A DNA stretch of 57,663 nucleotides from Microbacterium capsulatum (GTDB lineage: Bacteria; Actinomycetota; Actinomycetes; Actinomycetales; Microbacteriaceae): contig NZ_JAVFCB010000007.1 of assembly GCF_030865425.1 (NCBI RefSeq), positions 1-57,663 on the forward strand, written 5' to 3'. This document shows positions 34,703 through 44,225 of the stretch, in pieces. The translations under genes and the position numbers were made by a program. Positions within the stretch are counted from its first letter, which is position 1; each line of letters begins with the position of its first letter. The notes beneath the pieces were generated by a model. It saw only the letters and a list, made by a program, of their open reading frames with translations, was not told where the DNA came from and made no database searches.

Positions 34703-35643
34703 ACGTCGTGGTCTGGGGGGTCCCCAGTGAGAGTCCGGTCGCGCTGCTGCTGAACGCGCTTCGCGACCGCAACGCCGAGGTCACGGTGCTCCATCCCCGT
34801 CGATTCGCCGAACAGACCGTGGACGTGCGTGTCGAGGCGGGAGAGTTGCGCGGAAGGATCGTGGATCAGGGACGGAGTATCGACGTGCGCACGGTCGGAG
34901 GCGTCTACGTCCGCCCGATCGAACCCGAACTCCTCCCCGAGCTGACCGGGCTCCCGGCCGATCACCCCCAGCGCCGGCGCGCTCGGGCGGTGTTCGAGGG
35001 CCTGCGTGCCTTCTCGGAGACCGCCCCCTCCGCAGCGGACGTCCGGGTCGCGAATCGTCTCTCATCGATGGCGTCCAACATGTCGAAGCCGTTCCAGGCC
35101 CAGACGATCCGGCGCCACGGGTTCGACACACCCGAGACCCTGCTGACGGACGATCCGGAGGAGGCATCCGAATTCCTCGCCGCGCACCCGGGGGCGATCT
35201 ACAAGTCGGCGAGCGGCATCCGGTCGATCGTCAGCCCTTTCGACCCGGATGCGGACGGCGAGCGCCTGCGACGCATCCGCTGGTGCCCCGTGCAGTTCCA
35301 GGAGAACGTGCGGGGGAGGGATGTCCGGGTACACGTCATCGGCGACGAGACGTACGCCGCAGCCGTCACCTCGGAAGCCACCGACTACCGCTACGCCCGC
35401 GCCCAGACCGGCGAAGACGCGACCCTGTCCGCCTTCGCCCTGCCCGAGGACATCGTCGAGCGGTGCATGTCGCTCGCCACCGACCTCGACCTGCCGTTCG
35501 CCGGTGTCGACCTCAAGCTCGCCGACGACGGTCGCGTCGTGTGCTTCGAGGTGAACCCGTCTCCGGGTTACCCCTGGTACGAGACCGCTGCGGGACTGCC
35601 GATCTCCGACGCGATCGCGCGCTGGCTGATGGCCGCTCGCTGA
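34699..35643 (+). CDS. RimK-like ATP-grasp ligase
   Basis: A 314-residue enzyme. The N-terminal pre-ATP-grasp domain runs to about residue 110 (VGGVYVRPIEPELLPEL). An ATP-grasp fold follows: the ATP-binding strand AIYKSASGIRSIV, QENVRGRDVRVHVIGDETYAAAV, FAGVDLKLADDG, and the metal-binding end VCFEVNPSPGYPWYE. The order and the TIRRHGFDTPETLLTDDP stretch match RimK/MvdD-type ligases that join carboxylates to amines or hydroxyls on peptides. The start at ATG 34699 overlaps the previous stop. The cassette context suggests the adjacent protease or its Lys/Asp repeat as substrate (inference). Confidence 0.78.
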   Translation: MNVVVWGVPSESPVALLLNALRDRNAEVTVLHPRRFAEQTVDVRVEAGELRGRIVDQGRSIDVRTVGGVYVRPIEPELLPELTGLPADHPQRRRARAVFEGLRAFSETAPSAADVRVANRLSSMASNMSKPFQAQTIRRHGFDTPETLLTDDPEEASEFLAAHPGAIYKSASGIRSIVSPFDPDADGERLRRIRWCPVQFQENVRGRDVRVHVIGDETYAAAVTSEATDYRYARAQTGEDATLSAFALPEDIVERCMSLATDLDLPFAGVDLKLADDGRVVCFEVNPSPGYPWYETAAGLPISDAIARWLMAAR

Positions 35644-35650
35644 CACGACG

Positions 35651-35682
35651 AAGGTCCCGGATCCTTCCGGACCCGGGACCTT
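35651..35682 (+). terminator. Terminator hairpin of the protease/ATP-grasp operon
   Basis: AAGGTCCCGG (35651-35660) pairs perfectly with CCGGGACCTT (35673-35682), 8 nt after the ATP-grasp stop. It also marks the last GGATCC before base composition changes. A second small hairpin, GCGCTCCC/GGGAGCGC, lies at about 35703-35727. Confidence 0.75.
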
Positions 35683-35796
35683 CACCGTTCTGTGCGCCTC
35701 CTGCGCTCCCACTCCAATCGGGAGCGCGAGACCGCCCACCTGCGGTCACTGTTGGCTCGAGCCCTGAATGATGATGTCACGCGGCCAGCCTGTCCC

Positions 35797-36141
35797 GTGA
35801 CGCCGCGAACTGGGCCGAAGCAGTTAAGCGCCGACGTCAACGCTGCCATCGTGGCGGACTACAAGGCCGGGATGCGAGCCACCCAGATCGCCCGGAAGTA
35901 CAGGATCAACGAAAGCACCGTCCACCACCGGCTCAAGCATGCGGGCGTCGAGAAGCGCCCGAACTCGATGAGCGAGGAACAGATCGATGTTGCTCGGGCG
36001 CTTCGTGCCGATGGGCTGTCCTACGACCGGATCTCTGAGCGAGTTGGGTTCTCGTCAACGACAGTGCGGAACATGCTGAAGCGCGACCGGACACAGACCG
36101 TCCCTCAGCCATTGTTTCCTTCCTCGCGGCCACTCCGCTGA
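35797..36141 (+). CDS. Small double-HTH protein (recombinase-type HTH)
   Basis: A protein of about 114 residues with two consecutive Hin-like helix-turn-helix units: VADYKAGMRATQIARKYRINESTVHHRL and ARALRADGLSYDRISERVGFSSTTVRNML. Such sequences are found at the C termini of actinobacterial serine recombinases and as stand-alone remnants. No catalytic domain is present. The start is uncertain: GTG 35797 gives the conserved part, and an in-frame GTG at 35692 would add 35 unconserved residues. It lies at the edge of the compositional island and may be a mobile-element relic or regulator. Confidence 0.6.
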   Translation: MTPRTGPKQLSADVNAAIVADYKAGMRATQIARKYRINESTVHHRLKHAGVEKRPNSMSEEQIDVARALRADGLSYDRISERVGFSSTTVRNMLKRDRTQTVPQPLFPSSRPLR

Positions 36142-36159
36142 CCCTGGGACAATGACAGC

Positions 36160-37461
36160 GTGAGCATCTCTCGTCACACGCCAACTTCACCTGATGACCT
36201 TGCTTCGATCGTCTCCCGTGCCGACACGGTCAGGGTCAACGCTGCAACTTGCGACAACGGTCAAGGCCAGTGGCGGTTACGCATGCTGGAGATCGTCATC
36301 GGCGGAGGTCGGGATGGGTCTGCGGCAACGCGACGATGGGTGTATCCCGCTGTTGACCTCGTCTCGTTCGATGCGCCGGGCGAGTCCGTCGCGGGCTGGC
36401 TCCGAGAGCGGAGGGTTGCGCTGCCAGAACGAGCTGCCGAACATGACGCCTTCATGGAGCCGCTCTACTGGGAGCGGCGTGAGAGTTTCGCCCAGACCGG
36501 GTACAAGGTGGTCGACTGGCCGACGGACGAGGCCAGACTCATCAGCAACCTTCAGGCGAACGAGCCAGCGGTGCCGCTCATCTCGGCCGAAGACGCTCCC
36601 AGCTTCGCCAGCTTCTACAATGCTGCAGCCTCCTTCTTCGGGCTCGGAACCAAGACCGTTGGCAGGTCGCTGCCAACCTCCGGCGTATTCCGTTGGATCG
36701 ACACACGGGCCCGCATCAACCGAGTGAACATAGACGATGATGAAGTACGAGTAGAGGTTGAGGGCGACTCACTCGACGGCCTGATTGTCGAACTGGCGGG
36801 CGACACGCCAGGAACTGCCATCACAATGCCCGAGTCGACCGACAACATCCGCACGGTGACCTTTCCCGTTACTGACGGACTACCCACTGGCGCTTGGGTG
36901 GTTGTTCGCTCAGGTGCGGAATGGCTGGATCGTCGGTTCCTCTCCAGGCCCTCGGGCTTCGTTGAGGAGCCTGGCGTCAACGTGGAAATCACACCCAAGG
37001 CCCGACTTGATGGCTACATCGCAGGTCGCGAGAACGATACCGTCGAGTTCAAGCGAGAGATCCCCGCGAGTGAAGACTCTAAAGCCCGCGTCATGAAGAC
37101 CGTTTGCGCCTTCGCAAACGGCGCCGGTGGTTCTCTGTTGTTTGGGATCAACGACGAGTACGAGATCGTGGGACTGCCGGCCACAAAGGCCAACAGGTAC
37201 ATCGACCAGCTTTCAGAACTCGTTGACGCGTGGGTCGAGCCGTCGCCGACTTGTTCCTTCGATGTTCTCCAAATTGACGATGCCAGCACCGTGGTCATCG
37301 AGCTGGTGGTCAGCCCAGGGGCCGCGCTCCATGGCTCGTCAAAGCCCAACGAGCCGCGCAAGGTCTACGTACGTCACCACTCAAGGAGCGTGCCTGCCCG
37401 CGTCAGAGAGATCGAAGACATCGTGCGCAATCGTACGGCCGCGTATCGATTCCCCCAGTGA
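36160..37461 (+). CDS. AlbA_2 (Schlafen-like) domain protein
   Basis: A 433-residue protein. Residues 1-270 are of unknown fold. Residues about 285-400 carry an AlbA_2 domain: RENDTVEFKREIP, KTVCAFANGAGGSLLFGINDEYEIVGL, and a final KVYVRHHSRSVPA strand. AlbA_2/Schlafen domains bind nucleic acids and occur in regulators and defence nucleases; the usual C-terminal winged helix is absent. The start is GTG 36160, with GACAAT ending 6 nt before it, giving a leaderless transcript. It converges on the end of the hsd operon. Confidence 0.7.
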   Translation: MSISRHTPTSPDDLASIVSRADTVRVNAATCDNGQGQWRLRMLEIVIGGGRDGSAATRRWVYPAVDLVSFDAPGESVAGWLRERRVALPERAAEHDAFMEPLYWERRESFAQTGYKVVDWPTDEARLISNLQANEPAVPLISAEDAPSFASFYNAAASFFGLGTKTVGRSLPTSGVFRWIDTRARINRVNIDDDEVRVEVEGDSLDGLIVELAGDTPGTAITMPESTDNIRTVTFPVTDGLPTGAWVVVRSGAEWLDRRFLSRPSGFVEEPGVNVEITPKARLDGYIAGRENDTVEFKREIPASEDSKARVMKTVCAFANGAGGSLLFGINDEYEIVGLPATKANRYIDQLSELVDAWVEPSPTCSFDVLQIDDASTVVIELVVSPGAALHGSSKPNEPRKVYVRHHSRSVPARVREIEDIVRNRTAAYRFPQ

Positions 37462-37513
37462 CGCCCAAAGCGCAGATCTGACATCGAACTATTCCGCCCT
37501 GCGGATGGCGTGC

Positions 37514-40393
37514 TTACGCCTTGGGGTCGGCCAGTCGATCAATCTGATCTACCACGTCGAGATGCCCTTCACGCGCGAAGCTGTCCATGAGCGACCGCGC
37601 TCTGGTCACCGCGTCTTGATTCGATGACTTCAATGCTGCCACGACGATGGGGGCCGCGTGCTGCATCAGGTCGTAGCGCTGCCAGTACTCACCGTCGCCG
37701 AGGAGTCGCTCGTACACCTCGATCGTGGTTGACGCGTCTTCTGCCGCTGCGCCTTCGAGTGCGTCGCCGATGAACGTCTTGTCGAGCGTCACGCCTTCTC
37801 GGGTGATCTCCGCGAGAATCGGCAGCCACCAGCTGATCTCAAACGCTCCGGATTTGACCCACCAGTGGAACTGGCGAAGTTCATCGAACGTCCCGATCCC
37901 TTGCCGAGCAGCGGCCAGACGCCATTCAATGAGGGCCTGCGATCTTTCGACAAATTCGATCGGAGGATCGCTGGAATCATCGTTTGCAACGATGTGCATC
38001 AGTTGCCAGCCATGGTGTCCGATTACCTCCGCAAGTGCATCCGCATCAGCAGACCCGCTGAAAAGCGCAGTGACGAGGGGGTCATCGAGTGAGAGCACTC
38101 CGAGAGCTACGCACCAAACCACGTGAGATGCAGCGCTCTGGACAGTGGATAGACGTTCACGCCAACCATCGACGTGATCCTCTTGGCTATACTCGTGTGA
38201 AAGGACAGCCTCGATGGCAGGTCGTAGCATGCGCATGACCACTGCGTTGGCCGGATACCGACGTACGGCAACGGAAACGACAACATCAGCCCACGCCCGC
38301 TCGGTACTTTGCGTCGACGCGACAGATGTGATGAGCGGGTTCATCCGATCGGTCACCCAGGATTCGTCGACGCTCCAGATGCGCCCTAGGCCTTCTCCGA
38401 ACACTGCTGCGACCGCCAAGCTTGAGTCAGCGGACGGTCCAACGTGCGGTGCGAGCTGTGACAACACTTCGGAACGCTGCGTCGCAGCCGCCTCAGGGTC
38501 TGAGACTTGCTCAAGGGCGGTTAGCAGGTGGATGCTACCTCGGATGGCGTCGGGACGCACCGTGTTGAGCGACAACGTCAGCGGGTCCATATTGCTTCCG
38601 CCGTAGCGAGCTTCATGCTCGGGAGTCGGATCGATGTGATTAGTGAGCGGCTTGAGCACCCGCCACGCCGCTTCGAGTTGATCGATGTTCTCGACGGCGT
38701 CTACGACGGCCATGGCCAACCTCACCAGCGCCTGATGGACAGGTCGCCATCTCGGGTCATCATCGATGTTGATCTCCGCCTCGTGTACAGCCCCGACGGG
38801 TTCGTGCTCCGCAAGGTCGGCCAAGGTCTGCCATAACTCCGTGCTCGGCCTGAATCCGCCGGAGACCGCCTTCGTCCATCCCGAAACAATGGATCTCACA
38901 TACGGCGGTTTGAGGCTCGCTAACCTGTCACGGAGAACGTCGAACCGTCCGGGCGCTTCGGCGACGACGCCCTCCAAGACACTCGCCAGGCCGTCTACGG
39001 ATGGACCGATGTGTCCCATGGGGTCGGGACTCCATCCCGCGAGATACTCAGCAACATCCTCCGCTGACATTGCCGACAACTCGTCCGTCGACAACGGACT
39101 TCTCGTCCCACTAAATGACTCGAAGTAGCTCGTGAACCGAGGATGCTGAACCGGGCCAAACTCGCCCGAAAGTGTTGCAAACGTGTCGGCGAGTCGCGAG
39201 CGAAGGCCGGTGCTGAAGGCGCTGAGCAGCCGGTGAGTCAGCCGTCGCCGTTGTTGGTCAATTTCGGCTTGACTCACTGCGTCGGGATCGCCATCGGGCC
39301 ACGCAGCCATCCGCCGGAGGCGATCCTCGTCCGGCAACCAAGTGCCGCCGACAATCAGGTCCGTCCAGTTATCCAACTGCTTGTCGGACAGATGAGGCAT
39401 AACCGCCTCCGCCAGGCGCCCATACTCGGGGCGCGCATCGTGATCTAGCAGGCTGGCGTCGCAGAGCAGAGCCGCAGCAGCCGCGACGAGTTCATCCGAG
39501 TTGAAGTCGAAAGCGGTTGCCGCGACTTCAACTGCGACACGGCGGACGAGGAAACAGCTTCTTTCATTCAGGAAATCGACTGCCTCTCGTGAACCAGATG
39601 CTTGGGTCACAGCCACACCGACGTCGCGGACCAGGTTGATTAACGCGTCGTCAATGTCATGTATGCCATTGTTCTGATTATGTGGCGCGATCGAGGGTCG
39701 CCGAATGCCAAAGACGCGACCCGCTTCTTCGCCCAAGCGGATCTCAACGGCCCGCATGAGCCAACCGGTTGCGAGTTTGAGGCCTTCAAGGCCAAGCTCA
39801 GCGATCCTCGGCGCGAGCCGTACCGCCAACTCTTTGTACCAATAGTCGTCGATCGCAGACGAGATACGTGTCCGCGACCCGAACACGCTCTCTTCGTCAT
39901 CGCCAGGCACCGGACTAAACAGCGCGGTGAGTACCTTCCTGGCGTCTTTTCGCTTACCAGCGCCAATCAGCCGCTCCGTGATTACCGCAATGCGGACCTC
40001 ATCAACCCGAGATGCCCCTCCTTGGATGATCAGAATGACTCCAGGGACAAGTTGCACGAGCTGGTCGATGGGTAGCTCGGCCGCAATGTCGACCAGTGTT
40101 CGAAGAACCCATGGATTCCGGCTGCCTCCTAGGTCGACCAACACGTCAGCGACTTCGGCAGGGCGTGCCACCGCAATCGTGCGGAGGTAGTCACCCTCCG
40201 GCCAAGGCCTCACCATAATGCCCTCGTCTGTCTCCGCGACGCCGGGATCGGAAAAGGCTTTGAGCCTCGTCAAAGGTGCGAGCCACTCAGGATTCTCGAG
40301 TTCCTGAAAGAACAAGCGACGTAGAGCCGGTTCACCAACTGCGGACAGCGTCCTTTCGACCTCGCCGTCGTCCGGAACCTCGTAGATACTCAT
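37514..40393 (-). CDS. 959-aa unknown protein, last gene of hsd operon
   Basis: A large soluble protein of no recognised family, predicted mostly helical, perhaps HEAT-like. The N terminus has a distinctive RRLFFQELENPEWLAPLTRL block followed by WPEGDYLRTIAVARPAEV. No Walker motif, nuclease signature or membrane segment was found. Its ATG (40393) overlaps the stop of the 241-aa gene by ATGA, so it is translated as part of the restriction-modification operon. It may be a scaffold, sensor or effector added to the type I system. Its function is unknown. Confidence 0.75.
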   Translation of the reverse strand: MSIYEVPDDGEVERTLSAVGEPALRRLFFQELENPEWLAPLTRLKAFSDPGVAETDEGIMVRPWPEGDYLRTIAVARPAEVADVLVDLGGSRNPWVLRTLVDIAAELPIDQLVQLVPGVILIIQGGASRVDEVRIAVITERLIGAGKRKDARKVLTALFSPVPGDDEESVFGSRTRISSAIDDYWYKELAVRLAPRIAELGLEGLKLATGWLMRAVEIRLGEEAGRVFGIRRPSIAPHNQNNGIHDIDDALINLVRDVGVAVTQASGSREAVDFLNERSCFLVRRVAVEVAATAFDFNSDELVAAAAALLCDASLLDHDARPEYGRLAEAVMPHLSDKQLDNWTDLIVGGTWLPDEDRLRRMAAWPDGDPDAVSQAEIDQQRRRLTHRLLSAFSTGLRSRLADTFATLSGEFGPVQHPRFTSYFESFSGTRSPLSTDELSAMSAEDVAEYLAGWSPDPMGHIGPSVDGLASVLEGVVAEAPGRFDVLRDRLASLKPPYVRSIVSGWTKAVSGGFRPSTELWQTLADLAEHEPVGAVHEAEINIDDDPRWRPVHQALVRLAMAVVDAVENIDQLEAAWRVLKPLTNHIDPTPEHEARYGGSNMDPLTLSLNTVRPDAIRGSIHLLTALEQVSDPEAAATQRSEVLSQLAPHVGPSADSSLAVAAVFGEGLGRIWSVDESWVTDRMNPLITSVASTQSTERAWADVVVSVAVRRYPANAVVMRMLRPAIEAVLSHEYSQEDHVDGWRERLSTVQSAASHVVWCVALGVLSLDDPLVTALFSGSADADALAEVIGHHGWQLMHIVANDDSSDPPIEFVERSQALIEWRLAAARQGIGTFDELRQFHWWVKSGAFEISWWLPILAEITREGVTLDKTFIGDALEGAAAEDASTTIEVYERLLGDGEYWQRYDLMQHAAPIVVAALKSSNQDAVTRARSLMDSFAREGHLDVVDQIDRLADPKA

Positions 40394-41115
40394 TGCCCCG
40401 CCTCGTCGCGCTTGCGATTCGCGTTCGCCAGCAACTCACGAACTGTCTTCGCCCGGTCTGCCATATTTGTCATACGGTTCATGAGGGCTTCTTCGATGAT
40501 TTCAAGCTCCCTAATTACGCGGTCCACTTTCGGCACAGGCTTTGCTGGTTGGGTGTAATCCCTGGCATGAGCAAGTCCTCGGAAGAATTCGATCGATTTG
40601 TGCACACGGGCCACCGATGCTGTGTCTACTTCACTCGCAAAACCCGTGACGATTATCGCCGTGAGCTCGCGCGAGTTCTTTGAACCATCCGCTCCAGCTA
40701 TGGCAGCATCCCGAGCGGCCACGAATACCTCAGACGGTACTGAGACAGCAGCTGCCTCGATAGCCTGTTCCGCGTCAAGTTGCAACGACGCTGCTACCCA
40801 GTGCCGATGGAGTTCTCGTGCTGATCTACTCGCATCCGCTCGTTCAACAACGGGGTAACCGAGGATTACTGGAAGCACCTTGATCAGTTCGCGAACGCAG
40901 TGGCTGATCACCATCAGAGACGCCCTTGTCAGCGGCGAGACCAATCTCTGAATTGCGGTCTCATACAGTTCGGCGGCGTCCTGATCTCGACTCTTGAGGT
41001 TTACTGCGAGTTCTCTCCGCACGTTCGTCCAAACAGTTGCGCCCGTCCCCCAAGCAGTCAGATCGGACTGCTGACGTCCGGTGTCCGTCTCGAAATCGGA
41101 GTGACCGGTACTCAC
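40390..41115 (-). CDS. 241-aa unknown protein between hsdR and 959-aa gene
   Basis: A helical, charged protein with no recognised domain. Residues about 170-210 (VHKSIEFFRGLAHARDY) and a Lys/Arg-rich C terminus suggest a coiled coil or nucleic-acid contact. The GTG start (41115) overlaps the hsdR stop and its stop overlaps the 959-aa start, so equal expression with both is expected. Pairing with the 959-aa protein as an accessory module is inferred from position. Confidence 0.7.
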   Translation of the reverse strand: MSTGHSDFETDTGRQQSDLTAWGTGATVWTNVRRELAVNLKSRDQDAAELYETAIQRLVSPLTRASLMVISHCVRELIKVLPVILGYPVVERADASRSARELHRHWVAASLQLDAEQAIEAAAVSVPSEVFVAARDAAIAGADGSKNSRELTAIIVTGFASEVDTASVARVHKSIEFFRGLAHARDYTQPAKPVPKVDRVIRELEIIEEALMNRMTNMADRAKTVRELLANANRKRDEAGQ

Positions 41116-44100
41116 GCCTGCTTGCCTCTTGAACCTGCAAACAGCTCCGCCTGCTGCAGTACGAGTTCGACCGCCTTCTCCTCATGGTCAGGCGGGTAGT
41201 CATACTTGGCGAGAAGGCGGCGGACTTTGGAGCGCATGGCCGCACGAACAGAGTGCTTGAGCGACCAGTCGATCGTGGCGCTCTGCTGCACGGCCCAGAC
41301 AAGGTCGACGGCGATCTTCTTGAGTGTATCGTCGCCCATTTCGAGGATCGCGGCGTCGTTCTGGACGATTGCGTCGTAGAAAGCTGCCTCGGCGACGGAC
41401 AGCCCGAGCTGGTTGTGGCGATCGTTCTGGTGCCGCATCTCCTTGGCTAGCTTGACCAGTTCTGCGACGATCTCGGCGGTCGTGAGTGCCCGGTTGGTGT
41501 ACCGATTGATCGCCTCGTCGAGTTGCTCGGAGAACTTCCGCGCCTGAACAATGTTGGTGCGCTGCACCGTACGGATCTGGTCGTTGATCAGCCGCCGCAG
41601 CAGACCCATCTGGAGGTTGGGCTTGTCTTTGCCCGCGATACTGTCGAGGAACTCGTCGGACAGGATCGACAGTTCCGGGGTCTCGATTCCGGCGAGTTTA
41701 TAGATGTCTACGACCTCGTCCGCGGCCACTGCCTCGTTGACGAGCTGCCCGATCGCGGTGTCCATCTCGACGGCGCCGCTGCCTGCGCGACCGGAATCGG
41801 GGTTCTGGATCTTGACGATCGCGGCGCGGACGTCCGTGAACATGCGCACGTCGTTACGGATCACGGCCGCCTCATCCCGGGCGCCGCACAGGGCGAACGC
41901 CTTGGCCAATGCGAGCACCTGGTCTAGGTATCGGGCAGTCCGATCAGGGTCAGCCATCACGAAGTCAAGGACGAGGGCGTGCTGTGCGAGCCGGTCCGCT
42001 GCCGACAAGAGCGGCGAAGAGTCGTAGGTGCAGCCGTGCAGGAGGCCGCGCACGATGTCGTGCTTCTCCAGCATCTGGGCGACGATCTCTTCGATTGGGA
42101 CGCCGGCCTGGTCACGGTCGCTCGGCGAGTACTCCGCGAGTGCCTGCCGCAGGTTGGTGGCGACGCCGATGTAGTCGACGATGAGCCCACCAGGCTTGTC
42201 GCGGAACGTGCGGTTCACGCGGGCGATGGCCTGCATCAGCCCGGCACCTTGCATCGGCTTGTCCACGTACATCGTGTGCATGGCAGGCGCATCGAAGCCG
42301 GTGAGCCACATGTCGCGGACAATGACGATCTCCAGCGGGTCGTTCGGGTCCTTTGCGCGAGCCTTGAGGTCCTTGCGGGTCTTCTTGTCGTAGATGTGTG
42401 GCTGGAACGGCTGCGGGTCAGCTGCAGAGCCAGTCATGACCACCTTGATCGTCCCGGTCGCCGGGTCGTCGCTGTGCCACTCGGGCTTGAGTTTGACGAT
42501 CTTGGTGTAGAGGTCAACGGCAATCCGCCGCGACATCGTGACGATCATCGCCTTGCCGAGCATCTCGCCCCGGCGCTTCTCCCAGTGGTCAACGATGTCG
42601 CCCGCAATCAGGTCAAGCCGGTCGTTCGCACCGACGACGGCTTCCAGACGCGCCCATTTGGACTTCGCCCGGGTCGCCTCGTCCTGCTCGACCGTCTCGG
42701 TGATCTCATCGGCGAGCTCGTCGATAGCCGCGTGCACGTCCGTGTCGAGCGACACCTTAGCCAGGCGGGACTCGTAGAAGATGCGAACGGTCGCGCCGTC
42801 CTCGACCGCGCGAGTCAGGTCGTAGATATCGATGTAGTCACCGAACACCGACCGCGTCGACTTGTCGTTCGACTCGATGGGTGTGCCGGTGAATCCGAGA
42901 TAGGTCGCATTCGGCAAGGCGTCGCGCATGTGCTTCGCCAGGCCGGACTTGATCTGGCCGGTCGTGAGATCGACCGACTCGGCGAAGCCATACTGCGATC
43001 GGTGCGCTTCGTCCGCCACCACGACAACGTTGCGCCGGTCAGTTAGTACCAGGTTGGAGTCGCCGCCAGCCTCGGGAGCGAACTTCTGCAGCGTGGTGAA
43101 GATAATCCCGCCCGAGGCGCGCCGCAACAGTTGGCGCAGGTCGCCGCGGTTGTCGGCCTGGACAGGCTTCTCGGGCAGGATCTCGGCCGGAGCGAACACC
43201 TCACCGAATAGCTGGTCGTCAAGGTCATTGCGGTCCGTGATGAACACCAGCGTCGGATTACCCATCCGCGGGTCGCGCATGATCTTGGCTGCGTAGAGCA
43301 GCATCTCGATCGACTTGCCGCTGCCCTGGGTGTGCCAGACCACGCCTCCGCGCCGATCGCCATCAGGCCCGGCTGCCTCGATGGTCGACTCGACCGCGGA
43401 GTTGACCGCCCAGTACTGGTGATACTTCGCGACCCGCTTCACCAGTCCCTTGGACTCGTCGCTGAACACGATGAAGTTCTGCAGGATGTCCAGGAAGCGT
43501 CTCTGGTCGAATACGCCCTTGATCAGGACCTCAATAGCAGGCAGGTTCGTGACCACCTCACGCCCATCGATGGTCTTCCACGGCGCGTAGTGCTCGAATC
43601 CGCCAGTGAACGAGGACATCGCAGCGCTGATGCCATCGCTGATGACCGTCGCCGCGTTCGGAACGAAAAGCGAGGGGATGTCGTGGCGATAGGTCTGGAT
43701 CTGGTTCCAGGCACCCTTGAGCGTCGCATGCTCGTCGGCCAGGTTCTTCAACTCCAGTAAGCCGAGCGGGATGCCATTCAGGAAAATCACGACGTCGGGT
43801 CGCCGGTTCTTCCCGTTCTCGACGATCGTGAACTGGTTAACTGCCAGCCAGTCGTTGTTGGCGGGAAGCTCGAAGTCGACGAGACGGACGCGCGTCGTCC
43901 GCACAGCCCCCTCGGCGTCACGGTGCTCGACCGGCACGCCCTCGACCAGCAACGTGTGCACACGGAAGTTCTCGGCCACCGGATTCTGTGACTCCGCCCT
44001 ACCAAGGCGCTTGATGGCCTCCTCGACCAGCGATGAGTCGAGACCTGCGTTGATCCGCAGAGCGGCGGATCGCAGGCGATCGAGCAGATAGACCTGCTCG

Positions 44101-44225
44101 TAGGTCGTGCGCTCAGCAGCGGGTGCCTCTGGGGCGATGTCCGGACCGAAAGCCGTCGCGTAGCCGAGCTCGCGTAGGTACTGGAGAACTGCGAGCTCGA
44201 CCGTCGACTCGTTCAGAACAGTCAT
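41112..44225 (-). CDS. hsdR: Type I restriction endonuclease subunit HsdR
   Basis: A 1037-residue motor and nuclease subunit. An N-terminal nuclease domain has RPDVVIFLNGIPLGLLELKN (PD at 143-144, ELK at 158-160). A superfamily-2 helicase follows: Walker A HTQGSGKS at about 298-305, DEAH at 405-408, and later motif FTGTPIE. A C-terminal helical region contacts HsdM. It translocates DNA and cuts away from the recognition site when the target is unmethylated. The ATG overlaps the hsdS stop; the stop overlaps the 241-aa GTG. Confidence 0.95.
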   Translation of the reverse strand: MTVLNESTVELAVLQYLRELGYATAFGPDIAPEAPAAERTTYEQVYLLDRLRSAALRINAGLDSSLVEEAIKRLGRAESQNPVAENFRVHTLLVEGVPVEHRDAEGAVRTTRVRLVDFELPANNDWLAVNQFTIVENGKNRRPDVVIFLNGIPLGLLELKNLADEHATLKGAWNQIQTYRHDIPSLFVPNAATVISDGISAAMSSFTGGFEHYAPWKTIDGREVVTNLPAIEVLIKGVFDQRRFLDILQNFIVFSDESKGLVKRVAKYHQYWAVNSAVESTIEAAGPDGDRRGGVVWHTQGSGKSIEMLLYAAKIMRDPRMGNPTLVFITDRNDLDDQLFGEVFAPAEILPEKPVQADNRGDLRQLLRRASGGIIFTTLQKFAPEAGGDSNLVLTDRRNVVVVADEAHRSQYGFAESVDLTTGQIKSGLAKHMRDALPNATYLGFTGTPIESNDKSTRSVFGDYIDIYDLTRAVEDGATVRIFYESRLAKVSLDTDVHAAIDELADEITETVEQDEATRAKSKWARLEAVVGANDRLDLIAGDIVDHWEKRRGEMLGKAMIVTMSRRIAVDLYTKIVKLKPEWHSDDPATGTIKVVMTGSAADPQPFQPHIYDKKTRKDLKARAKDPNDPLEIVIVRDMWLTGFDAPAMHTMYVDKPMQGAGLMQAIARVNRTFRDKPGGLIVDYIGVATNLRQALAEYSPSDRDQAGVPIEEIVAQMLEKHDIVRGLLHGCTYDSSPLLSAADRLAQHALVLDFVMADPDRTARYLDQVLALAKAFALCGARDEAAVIRNDVRMFTDVRAAIVKIQNPDSGRAGSGAVEMDTAIGQLVNEAVAADEVVDIYKLAGIETPELSILSDEFLDSIAGKDKPNLQMGLLRRLINDQIRTVQRTNIVQARKFSEQLDEAINRYTNRALTTAEIVAELVKLAKEMRHQNDRHNQLGLSVAEAAFYDAIVQNDAAILEMGDDTLKKIAVDLVWAVQQSATIDWSLKHSVRAAMRSKVRRLLAKYDYPPDHEEKAVELVLQQAELFAGSRGKQA

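Noticed and set aside
35703..35727. GCGCTCCC hairpin as a tRNA or attachment-site remnant
   Set aside because: Only an 8-bp stem is visible; no cloverleaf and no second copy at the far side of the window.
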